Below, piece after piece: positions 57,199-64,000 of a stretch of DNA of 64,000 nucleotides. The notes beneath the pieces are model-generated. The model was not told the DNA's origin, did not search any database, and saw only the letters and a program-made list of their open reading frames with translations. The DNA lies in the NCBI RefSeq assembly GCF_002090075.1, contig NZ_BBRI01000004.1, positions 1 to 64,000 on the forward strand. The letters run 5' to 3'. This DNA comes from Demequina sp. NBRC 110052 (GTDB lineage Bacteria; Actinomycetota; Actinomycetes; Actinomycetales; Demequinaceae). Numbering within the stretch: the stretch's first letter is position 1; every line of letters begins with the position of its first letter. A program made the translations under genes and the position numbers.

Positions 57199-57235
57199 GA
57201 TGCGCCGTACGCGTGGGATCGGTTCCGGGTGCGCG

Positions 57236-58114
57236 CTACAGCGCGACCTCGGCGATGACCTCCGACGTGGGCGCCGCCGATCCGCCCTCGGGCTCGATCG
57301 TGACGCCGATCGCCATCGCGCCCGCAAGGTCCACGTGCATCATCGTCATCACCTCGCCGTCGTCGCCAGGCATGAACGTGGGGCCGGCGACCTTGGTGCC
57401 GTCCTCCATCACCAGCCACAGCTGATACTCCATGCCCTTGTCCGGCATCGGGGTCGACGTCCCCATGACGGCGAACGCCTCCATGCGGTCAGACACGACG
57501 ATGTGCGTCGACCCAAGATCCAGGTCCATCGAATGCGCATCGGGCGCCGAGGCGATCATCATGACCTCGCGCTCCATCGCGAGCGAGTCTCCCGGGTCGT
57601 CCTGGCTCAGACCCCAGCCCAGGCCCACCGCCGCGAGGGCGAGCACCGACGCCGCGGCGACGAGCAGGCTCCGGCTGCGCCGAGCGCGGGCGTGCTCGCG
57701 CGGTCGGCTCTCCTGATTGGGGTCGACGGCATCGCTGGTCTCGTCCGCCATGCCGCGGACGGGGCGGCTGAGAGGCGTCACTGACGCGTCGGGCTGAGAG
57801 TCGAGCGCCGACGGGTGCCCCTGGCGGCCCAGAGGAGCGAGCCGCGGCCCGGCTTCCCCAGCGTCGGGCAGGTCGCCCACGATCGGCGGCAGCTGCGGCG
57901 TGCGCGCGGCGGCGTCCATGACGCGCGCACGCAACTCGACCGGCGGCGCGACCGCCTCGGCCTCCGCAAGCGACGCGGTCACCTCGCCGAACGACGCGAC
58001 GTCCTCGCGGCAGTCTGCGCACGCGTCGAGGTGGCGTTCGAACGCCTCGCGCTCGGCGTCGTCCAGGGCGCCGACCGCGTACGGGCCCAGCAGGGAGTGC
58101 ACGTCCTCGTTCAC
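57236..58114 (-). CDS. rskA: Anti-sigma-K factor
   Basis: A 292-residue RskA homologue. The N-terminal zinc anti-sigma domain has HLDACADC (H-x3-C-x2-C). Then come a long linker, one transmembrane helix (SLLVAAASVLALAAVGLGWGL) and an extracytoplasmic RskA domain (ASAPDAHSMDLDLGSTHIVVS...LWLVMEDGTKVAGP). It holds SigK at the membrane until regulated proteolysis frees it. The GTG at 58114 overlaps the sigK stop (GTGA). Confidence 0.92.
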   Translation of the reverse strand: MNEDVHSLLGPYAVGALDDAEREAFERHLDACADCREDVASFGEVTASLAEAEAVAPPVELRARVMDAAARTPQLPPIVGDLPDAGEAGPRLAPLGRQGHPSALDSQPDASVTPLSRPVRGMADETSDAVDPNQESRPREHARARRSRSLLVAAASVLALAAVGLGWGLSQDDPGDSLAMEREVMMIASAPDAHSMDLDLGSTHIVVSDRMEAFAVMGTSTPMPDKGMEYQLWLVMEDGTKVAGPTFMPGDDGEVMTMMHVDLAGAMAIGVTIEPEGGSAAPTSEVIAEVAL

Positions 58115-58746
58115 GACTCCACCTCCCATGCGTCCCGAAGTTTGATCAGGCCGTCACGCACGCGTGCCTTGGCGGTGCCGAGCGGGATGCCCAGCAACTG
58201 CGCCATCTCGCGGTGCGTGCGGCCCTGGTAGAACGTGAGCTCGATGGCCTCGCGCTGACGCTCAGTCAGGTGGGCGAGGCCGGCGCGGACCCTCGCCGAC
58301 TCCCATTCGCGGTGCATCGTATCCACCACGTGGTCGGGGCGGTCGGGGTCGACCTCGTGCTGTGCGCCGTGCTGGCGCAGCCGCTCGCTGTGCGCCTGCT
58401 CCGAGCGCACGCGGTCCACCGCACGCCGGTGCGCGATCGTGAGGATCCAACTGCGTGCCGTGCCCTGCGAGCGGTCGAAGCGCGATGCCCTGCGCCACAC
58501 CTCGACGAGCACCTCCTGCGCGATGTCCTCCGCCATGTCGCGGTCGCGCACCACGCGCAGAGCGAGGCCGAGCACCGACGCGGAGACGGCGTCGTACAGA
58601 TCCTCGAACGCGCGGGCGTCGCCGCGCGCCGTCAGGCTGAGCAGCGCGTCCAGGCGAGCGGAGCGCGACGCCCCGTCCTCCGGGCGCGCGGCAGTGCGAG
58701 ACGGCTCGTCGCCGCCTCGCACCGCACGCAGATGCCGCTCAGCCAT
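58111..58746 (-). CDS. sigK: ECF sigma factor SigK
   Basis: A 211-residue ECF sigma factor. Region 2 is LYDAVSASVLGLALRVVRDRDMAEDIAQEVLVEVWRRA (in part), and region 4 LTERQREAIELTFYQGRTHREMAQLLGIPLGTAKARVRDGL. The match to SigK is supported by the adjoining RskA-type anti-sigma factor and DipZ-like gene, as in mycobacteria where SigK controls mpt70/dipZ/mpt83. The ATG at 58746 is 10 bases downstream of the lipoprotein gene's stop. Confidence 0.9.
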   Translation of the reverse strand: MAERHLRAVRGGDEPSRTAARPEDGASRSARLDALLSLTARGDARAFEDLYDAVSASVLGLALRVVRDRDMAEDIAQEVLVEVWRRASRFDRSQGTARSWILTIAHRRAVDRVRSEQAHSERLRQHGAQHEVDPDRPDHVVDTMHREWESARVRAGLAHLTERQREAIELTFYQGRTHREMAQLLGIPLGTAKARVRDGLIKLRDAWEVES

Positions 58747-58756
58747 CGCTCCCGCC

Positions 58757-59035
58757 TCAGGAGTCGTCTTCCATGGAGTCCTCTTCCATGGAGTCATCCG
58801 TCATCTCGTCGTCGTGGGACTCGTCCATGGAGTCGTCCTCCATCGAGTCGTCTTCCATGCTGTCGTCCTCCATGGAGTCCTCCTCCATGGTGTCGTCCTC
58901 CTCCATCATGCTGTCCTCGGTCGCAGTTGGCGCGTCGGACGAGGTGGCGGGCGTCGACTCATCGCAGCCGGCGACGAATCCGGCGACGAGCAGGGCCACG
59001 GCCGGGGCCGCGAGCATTCGGGGTGCGAGCTTCAT
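58757..59035 (-). CDS. Acidic, methionine-rich small lipoprotein
   Basis: A 92-residue protein. The lipoprotein signal is MKLAPRMLAAPAVALLVAGFVAGC (in part; lipobox VAGC, Cys24). The mature part is nearly all Asp, Glu, Ser and Met, built of (E/D)DSM repeats (EEDSMEDDSMEDDSM...). The Met and acidic spacing suggests metal (copper, silver or calcium) binding or a redox-sensing sponge, but no family is recognised. It lies between dipZ and sigK on the same strand, a place where mycobacteria carry fasciclin proteins of the SigK regulon. Confidence 0.8.
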   Translation of the reverse strand: MKLAPRMLAAPAVALLVAGFVAGCDESTPATSSDAPTATEDSMMEEDDTMEEDSMEDDSMEDDSMEDDSMDESHDDEMTDDSMEEDSMEDDS

Positions 59036-59121
59036 GTTCCCTCCCAGTGCTTGGTGAACGGCGGGCGCCGCTCACGAGGGGTTCGAGGCAGGCGGCCGGG
59101 CGGATGGGTGCGCCGCGGGGA

Positions 59122-60804
59122 TCACCCGAAGGTGAAGGCGTACGCCTCGATGCCAGGAGAGAACTCGAGCATCACGACCGCTTCGCCCGGTTCGCCGGAG
59201 ATCAGCGTGTAGAGATCGGACGTGCCGTCCACCTCCACCTCGGTCGTCTCGTCTGAGCCGAACACCGTCACCTTGACAGTGCCCTGGCCCGCCATCACCA
59301 GGTGCACATCAGCCGCGTAGTAGTGCAGGAACAGCCTCGCGCCGGCGCCGGCCTCCGCATACTCCTCCGTGACGGTCCATTCGCCCTCGTAAGTGAAGTG
59401 GTGCAGGGGCGGAGTGGGCGTGCCTCCGAACACGGTGGGCTCGTCGCGCGGCACGGAGGCGTTCTCGGCGTACTGCAGGCGTCCGTACCCCAGGTAGCTC
59501 TCCTGCGTGCGATCCGCGGTGTGGTTGCCCGCGTCCGCGTCCACGAAGCCGCCGTCCGGCATGCCGAGCAGCTCCTGGATGAGCGCCTCGGTCTCCTCGT
59601 AGCGGCCCTCGCCGTAGTGCACCTGGCGCACCACGCCCTCGGTGTCGATCAGGTAGTGCGCGGGCCAGAACCGCTGGTCCCACTCGCGCCACGTGAGAAA
59701 GTCGTTGTCGATCGCCACCGGGTAGTCGATGCCGTAACGCTCGGTCGCATCCTCGACGTTGCCCACGACCTTCTCGAACGCGAACTCAGGGGAGTGGACG
59801 CCCACGATCTCCAACCCCAGGTCCTTGTACTTGTCGTACCACTGGGTGAGGAACGGGAACGTGCGCTGGCAGTTGATGCACGAATAGGTCCAGAAGTCGA
59901 CCAGCACAACCTTGCCTCCGAGGTCAGGCGCCGCCGCGGCGGGCGTATTGAGCCACGTCTCGATACCGACGAAGTCGCGTGCGGGGCCGCAGTTGAGCAG
60001 CTCGGTCCCGCCCGTCTCCTCGCACTCGTCGAACGTCATCGCATCGCCCGACGCGGCGACGGCCTCCTCGCGGCCGGCGAGGTCGTCGAGCTCGGTGCGC
60101 ACCGCGTCGTCGTTCTCGATGCGCTCCTGGATCTGGGCGAGGAAGCCTGGCACGGCGCGCTGCAGGGGTTCCGCGATGTTGGTCGCGATCACCAGCGCGG
60201 TGAGCATGAGGATCACGCCCGAGGCGATGCGGATTCCCGCGAGGCGCGTGCGCACCGCCTTGATGCGCGAGCCGATCGCCTGCCCCGCGAGTCCGAAGGC
60301 GAGCAGGGGGATCGCGATGCCCGCCGAGAACGCCAGCGTCAGCGCGACGAGCCCCCAGCTCACCCCGTTGGTCGCGGCGAGCACGGTGATCGCGGCGAGC
60401 ACCGGCCCCGCGCACGGCACGAACACCAGGCCCAGGGCGAGTCCCATGACGTAGCCGTTGCCGTCGCGGTTCAGCTGCGGAATCTTCGTGCTCTGGAACG
60501 GGCGCTCGAGCACGTGGCCCACGGCCGGCACGGCGAGGCCCAGGCCCACGACGGCGAGCACGACGATGCCGATCCAGCGCAGCAGGTCGTCGGGAAGGCC
60601 CAGGCTTGAGAGCAGGATGCCGCCCAGGAGCGTGAAGATCGCGAAGCTGGTGACGAGGCCTGCGACGACCACCACAGGACGGCGCCGCGACGCGGCCCCG
60701 TCTTGGATGGCGCTCGTGAGGATCGCGGGCAGCACGGGCAGCACGCAGGGGCTGATGGCGGTGATGATGCCGGAGACGAGTCCGACGATGATCAGTGTGG
60801 TCAT
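59122..60804 (-). CDS. dipZ: DipZ-like CcdA-thioredoxin fusion
   Basis: A 560-residue membrane protein. The CcdA/DsbD-like transmembrane domain has ISPCVLPV (Cys20) and VFVPCAGPVLA. A linker follows, then a periplasmic-side thioredoxin/TlpA domain (WTYSCINCQRTFPFL, redox CxxC = CINC) and a C-terminal beta-rich DipZ domain (FTYEGEWTVTEEYAEAG...). It passes reducing power from the cytoplasm to exported thiols. In M. tuberculosis dipZ sits in the SigK regulon next to mpt70/mpt83, which fits this locus. The ATG at 60804 overlaps the stop of the upstream gene. Confidence 0.92.
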   Translation of the reverse strand: MTTLIIVGLVSGIITAISPCVLPVLPAILTSAIQDGAASRRRPVVVVAGLVTSFAIFTLLGGILLSSLGLPDDLLRWIGIVVLAVVGLGLAVPAVGHVLERPFQSTKIPQLNRDGNGYVMGLALGLVFVPCAGPVLAAITVLAATNGVSWGLVALTLAFSAGIAIPLLAFGLAGQAIGSRIKAVRTRLAGIRIASGVILMLTALVIATNIAEPLQRAVPGFLAQIQERIENDDAVRTELDDLAGREEAVAASGDAMTFDECEETGGTELLNCGPARDFVGIETWLNTPAAAAPDLGGKVVLVDFWTYSCINCQRTFPFLTQWYDKYKDLGLEIVGVHSPEFAFEKVVGNVEDATERYGIDYPVAIDNDFLTWREWDQRFWPAHYLIDTEGVVRQVHYGEGRYEETEALIQELLGMPDGGFVDADAGNHTADRTQESYLGYGRLQYAENASVPRDEPTVFGGTPTPPLHHFTYEGEWTVTEEYAEAGAGARLFLHYYAADVHLVMAGQGTVKVTVFGSDETTEVEVDGTSDLYTLISGEPGEAVVMLEFSPGIEAYAFTFG

Positions 60805-61580
60805 GTCTGGTGTTCGGAGGCGCGCTCCTCGGGGACGGGGTGGCCCGTCTGCGGCGCGTGTGCGGGGACGGGACGCAGCGGCACGGGACTCGCCTCGCGT
60901 CGGCGGATCGTCTCGCGCGGTCCGGACAGTTGCGACAACGCCCACTCAGTGAGGGACACTGCCGCCGTCACCACGCCGAGCGCGATGAGCACGAGCCCCG
61001 GATACTGCGCGACCCACATCGCCGCACGGTCGCGCCCCCACAGGAACGCGAGCAGCGCCGGGCCCGCGATCAGCACGAACGACCACCACGAGGGCAGCAG
61101 CGCGAGCCCCGCGACGATGCACGCGTACGTCGCCGCGAGCTGAACCACCATCGCGACCACCTGCAGCGGGTGCCCGTGCACCCACCAGCGGCCCACGACC
61201 GCGCCCATCCACAGCAGCGCCGCCCGGAAGCGCGGCACGCCCACCTCGATCATCGATGAGCGGAAGCGGCGGTCCACCACCTGACGATGCGCGCGCCACT
61301 CGCGGCATCGCAGCGGCGACTGCGCGAGCTCGTCGGGGACGGACTGGCTCAGGTGGTCGTGGATGATGGCGGGCCGCGTGTGCAGGCCAGAAGGGCTCAG
61401 TACGCCCCACGCGACCGCGGGGACTGAGGCGAGGTCCGTCGTCATGCCCGCCGGTGCGATCCAGACGTCGCCGACCCCCGCGTCGGGCGTATCCGGGTCG
61501 CGATAGACGACGTCGGCGAGCAGCGTCCACTCGCGCTCGCCGGTCTGCTCGAGCTGTGGATTCCCACTCAGGAACGGCAT
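60801..61580 (-). CDS. DUF1353 protein with C-terminal membrane helices
   Basis: A 259-residue protein. The N-terminal DUF1353 has the motifs DVWIAPAGMTTDLASVP, RPAIIHDHLSQ and RFRSSMIEVGV, which resemble phage-type peptidase or wall-associated proteins of unknown activity. It is followed by about four transmembrane helices (VVAMVVQLAATYACIVAGLAL, SFVLIAGPALLAFLWG) and a Pro-rich tail. It starts at the ATG at 61580, and its stop overlaps dipZ (ATGA), so the two are co-translated. The link to DipZ is unexplained. Confidence 0.78.
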   Translation of the reverse strand: MPFLSGNPQLEQTGEREWTLLADVVYRDPDTPDAGVGDVWIAPAGMTTDLASVPAVAWGVLSPSGLHTRPAIIHDHLSQSVPDELAQSPLRCREWRAHRQVVDRRFRSSMIEVGVPRFRAALLWMGAVVGRWWVHGHPLQVVAMVVQLAATYACIVAGLALLPSWWSFVLIAGPALLAFLWGRDRAAMWVAQYPGLVLIALGVVTAAVSLTEWALSQLSGPRETIRRREASPVPLRPVPAHAPQTGHPVPEERASEHQT

Positions 61581-61824
61581 CGGACCCCTCTTCCCCCAGG
61601 ACGCTCCGTCTGACCCCAGTGTGGCGCATGCCCCGTGTCTCAGCACGAACCAGTTCCGCACGCGACATGCCGCAGGCTCACGCCCGACGCCATGGTCACC
61701 CGGAGTGTCGCGCTCAGATTGGTTCGCAGTGTCCGTTGGTTCGAAGCGTCGGGGGAGGGGCAGCGCATATGCCCGACGCCGTGGCCGGGTGACACGGGCG
61801 CGCGCAGGTGGAAGAGTCGTGAGC

Positions 61825-62652
61825 ATGACGGTCGGGTTCGTGCTGGGCGGCGGTGGCGTGCGCGGCGCCGTCGAGATCGGCATGCTCAAGGCCCTGTTCG
61901 AGGCCGAGGTCCGTCCCGACCTGATCGTGGGCACCTCCATCGGCGCGATCAACGGCGCTGCGGTTGCCGCCGACCCCTCGCAGGAGGTCGTGGAGAGGCT
62001 CGCTGACGTGTGGGCGTCGCCCGCCGCCTCGGCCGTGTACGGCGACTCGTGGCTGCGCCAGATGCAGCGGCTCGCGACCAGCCGCATCCACCTCAACGAC
62101 CCCGCACCCCTGCGCACCCTCATCGCAGACATGGTGGGCGGCACGACCACGTTCGCCGACCTGCGGGTGCCGCTCGCGGTGTGCGCCGCCAGCATCGAGG
62201 GCGCGGCCGAGCGGTGGTTCGACTCCGGGCCCGTGGTCGAGGCGGTGCTCGCCTCCGCCTCCGTCCCCGCTGCACTGCCTCCCACGCTGATCGACGGCGA
62301 ACACTTCGTGGACGGCGGCATCGTCAACTCGATCCCACTCGGAGAGGCGATCGCGCGCGGCGCCACCGAGGTGTACGTCCTCCAGGTGGGGCGCATCGAG
62401 GAGCCCCTCACGGCGCCGACCAAGCCGTCCGAGGTGGCGCGCGTCGCCTTCGAGATCTCGCGCCGCCACCGCTTCGCGCGCGAGCTGTCCCAGGTTCCCG
62501 AGGGAGTCGACGTCCACGTGCTGCCCTACGGAGGGCCGCAGCCGGACGACGCCAGCCTCGCCTCGTACCGCAAGATGGACGCCACTCACGCGCGCATCGC
62601 GGCGGCGTACGAGGCGTCCGCCGCGTACCTCGCCCTCAAGGGAGACGCGTGA
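61825..62652 (+). CDS. Patatin-like phospholipase
   Basis: A 275-residue patatin: oxyanion hole GGGGVRG, nucleophile elbow GTSIGAING (Ser) and catalytic Asp in VDGGIVNSIP. The family hydrolyses phospholipids or acylglycerols. ATG 61825 is chosen; a GTG six bases before is possible. Its stop overlaps the GTG of the acyltransferase gene, so the two lipid enzymes form an operon. Confidence 0.92.
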   Translation: MTVGFVLGGGGVRGAVEIGMLKALFEAEVRPDLIVGTSIGAINGAAVAADPSQEVVERLADVWASPAASAVYGDSWLRQMQRLATSRIHLNDPAPLRTLIADMVGGTTTFADLRVPLAVCAASIEGAAERWFDSGPVVEAVLASASVPAALPPTLIDGEHFVDGGIVNSIPLGEAIARGATEVYVLQVGRIEEPLTAPTKPSEVARVAFEISRRHRFARELSQVPEGVDVHVLPYGGPQPDDASLASYRKMDATHARIAAAYEASAAYLALKGDA

Positions 62653-64000
62653 AGAGCCTGAGACTGCCGCCCGTGTGGGTGCGCCGCGTCGTGATCGCCC
62701 CGCTGGTCGTGCTGCTCGCGGTCGCAGGCGTCCCGGTGGTGGTGCTGCTCGCGGCCTTCGTCGCGGGCGTCGTGAGCTGGGCGCTCCCGGGGCGGCTGCG
62801 CCTGACCCGCGTGCTGTTCATGGGCGTCTTCTACCTGATGTGGGACGCGTTCGCGCTCGTGGCGCTGTTCGCGCTGTGGGTCGCATCCGGCTTCGGCCTG
62901 CTCCTCAAGCGCCCCGCGTTCCAGGAGGCGCACTACACGCTCACCAGCAGGCTCATGGCGATCCTGTTCTGGCAGATCCGCTGGACGCTCCGCCTGGACA
63001 TCGTGCACGTGGACGCCGACCTTGACAGCGCCGCGCGCGGTCTGCCGATCATCGTCGTGAGCCGCCATGCCGGCCCCGGAGACTCCTTCGTCATCGTGGA
63101 GGCACTTCTCAACCGCTTCTCGCGCGATCCCATGATCGTCCTCAAGGACACGCTGCAGTGGGATCCCGCGATCGACGTGCTGCTGCACCGCATCCCGTCG
63201 CGCTTCGTCACCCCCCGACGCCACCGTCGGGCAGGCGCCCCCGGGGGCGCGGAGGCCGTGGGCCAGCTCGCCGCCGGGATGGATGACGACGACGCGGTGC
63301 TCATCTTCCCCGAGGGCGCCAACGCGACGCCGCGTCGGCGCGAGGCGCGCATCGCCGCGCTGCGCGACGCCGGGCACGAGGCGCTCGCGGAACGGGCAGC
63401 GGCGATGCCCCACGTGATGCCGCCGCACGTGGGCGGCGTCATGGCCGCGATGGAGGCGTGCCCGCAGGCAGCCGTGGTCGTCGTCGCGCACACAGGCCTC
63501 GAGGACCTCTCCTCCGTGCGCGACGTGTGGCGCGCTCTGCCGGTCGACAAGCGCATCACCATGAAGGGCTGGACCGCGATGCCGAACGAGATCCCGGCGG
63601 ACGCGGAGGCGCGCACTGAGTGGCTCTTCGACTGGTGGGAGACAGTGGACCGCTGGATCGACAGCAAAGACGTGGAGGTCTCGCGAGCGGCCTCCGAAGG
63701 AAGGATGGTGGCTCACCGGATGAAGCTCCTCGACAGGCAGGCACGCATCGACTGGGCGCTCGTGGGCGCGCAGGCGTTGCTGTTCCTGGGCATCGGGTTC
63801 TGGCCGCCCTCGTGGAGCCCCGACACCGCGTCGGCGCCGCTGCCTGGGCTCGCCGTGGTGCTGCTCGGCTCGGTCGGGCTGGTGCTGTCCGGATATCACC
63901 TGGGGCGTGCCCTCACACCGCTGCCGACGCCCAACGGCACCGGCCTCGTCGCGAGGGGCCTGTACCGGTGGATGCGCCATCCCGTGTACACGGCTGTCGT
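62649..64000 (+). CDS. Acyltransferase fused to an ICMT/PEMT-like membrane domain (partial)
   Basis: An open frame from the GTG at 62649 to the window end, with no stop. It has N-terminal helices, then a PlsC-like acyltransferase with HX4D in SRHAGPGDSF and the FPEGAN motif. In the same frame, after about residue 350, comes a membrane domain (WALVGAQALLFLGIGF..., LVLSGYHLG) ending in RGLYRWMRHPVYTAV, the isoprenylcysteine/phospholipid methyltransferase signature. The frame is unbroken between the parts, so this is a fusion. However, GAAGGAAGG directly before an ATG at 63705 also allows a second start. It is cut by the window edge. Confidence 0.8.
   Translation, partial: MKSLRLPPVWVRRVVIAPLVVLLAVAGVPVVVLLAAFVAGVVSWALPGRLRLTRVLFMGVFYLMWDAFALVALFALWVASGFGLLLKRPAFQEAHYTLTSRLMAILFWQIRWTLRLDIVHVDADLDSAARGLPIIVVSRHAGPGDSFVIVEALLNRFSRDPMIVLKDTLQWDPAIDVLLHRIPSRFVTPRRHRRAGAPGGAEAVGQLAAGMDDDDAVLIFPEGANATPRRREARIAALRDAGHEALAERAAAMPHVMPPHVGGVMAAMEACPQAAVVVVAHTGLEDLSSVRDVWRALPVDKRITMKGWTAMPNEIPADAEARTEWLFDWWETVDRWIDSKDVEVSRAASEGRMVAHRMKLLDRQARIDWALVGAQALLFLGIGFWPPSWSPDTASAPLPGLAVVLLGSVGLVLSGYHLGRALTPLPTPNGTGLVARGLYRWMRHPVYTAV

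Noticed and set aside
58770..58920. Short DNA repeats suggesting a CRISPR array
   Set aside because: The units are 15-18 bp codon repeats inside a coding region with no spacers. No CRISPR or cas genes are seen in the window.
58773..59057. Ser/Met-rich plus-strand open frame
   Set aside because: It is the complement of the (E/D)DSM repeat gene. The minus strand has a proper lipoprotein signal and SD context, the plus strand does not.

Overview
The window is high-GC DNA (many GTG starts, four-base ATGA/GTGA gene overlaps, TANNNT -10 boxes and leaderless starts). It comes from an actinomycete, probably a Micrococcales-type organism: DUF2510, RskA/SigK with a DipZ-like protein, DUF6226, DUF6390 and several sortase-anchored surface proteins all occur. 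The genus cannot be fixed from sequence alone. No tRNA, rRNA, CRISPR array or transposase was seen.

Layout. (1) 0.1-8.6 kb: envelope genes, namely a DUF2510-transglutaminase membrane protein and three large secreted proteins with three different C-terminal sorting signals (MPATG, LPETG, LATTG), plus a sirtuin deacetylase. (2) 8.8-10.9 kb: a uracil-DNA-glycosylase-like protein, two small membrane proteins and a DUF429 protein. (3) 11.0-24.0 kb: a defence island. It holds a small DNA-binding-like protein, a GmrSD-type DUF262/DUF1524 protein with a C-terminal RAMA-like domain, a type I restriction operon hsdM-hsdS-[SIR2]-hsdR with a SIR2-domain gene between hsdS and hsdR, and a divergently oriented OLD-like ATPase/TOPRIM gene with a small partner. 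A decayed RhuM-family gene follows. (4) 25.1-34.7 kb: a group 3b [NiFe] hydrogenase cluster (hyhB, hyhG, hyhS, hyhL, maturation protease, hypC, EamA transporter, DUF6390, CbiM-type Ni/Co permease, and a second HypC-like protein lacking the essential cysteine). A DUF4143 ATPase gene sits between hyhB and hyhG. Both hyhB and hyhG carry nearly the same promoter, with a DosR-like box in exactly the same register. A second DUF4143 ATPase follows the cluster.

(5) 35.9-41.5 kb: sbcD-sbcC followed in the same operon by an ApeA-like HEPN protein. (6) 41.5-49.8 kb: a sugar-uptake and hydrolysis island (LacI regulator, lipoprotein-fed ABC importer, GH35-like beta-galactosidase, an unknown protein). It is flanked by 491-bp direct repeats of the sbcD 5' end: an intact sbcD on the left and a truncated copy on the right. 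This suggests that the island integrated by recombination at sbcD and split an older operon. (7) 50.3-64 kb: housekeeping and accessory genes, including two DUF6226 paralogues, a MetE-family protein, an MFS exporter, a YbaK-type deacylase and a dienelactone-hydrolase-like protein without its nucleophile. A sigK-rskA locus with a strange acidic Met-rich lipoprotein and a DipZ-like protein follows, then a DUF1353 protein, a patatin, and an acyltransferase fused to a methyltransferase-like membrane domain that runs off the end.

The most noteworthy items are the repeat-flanked sugar island, the SIR2 gene inside the type I RM operon, the HEPN gene behind sbcDC, and the duplicated DosR-type promoters of the hydrogenase.
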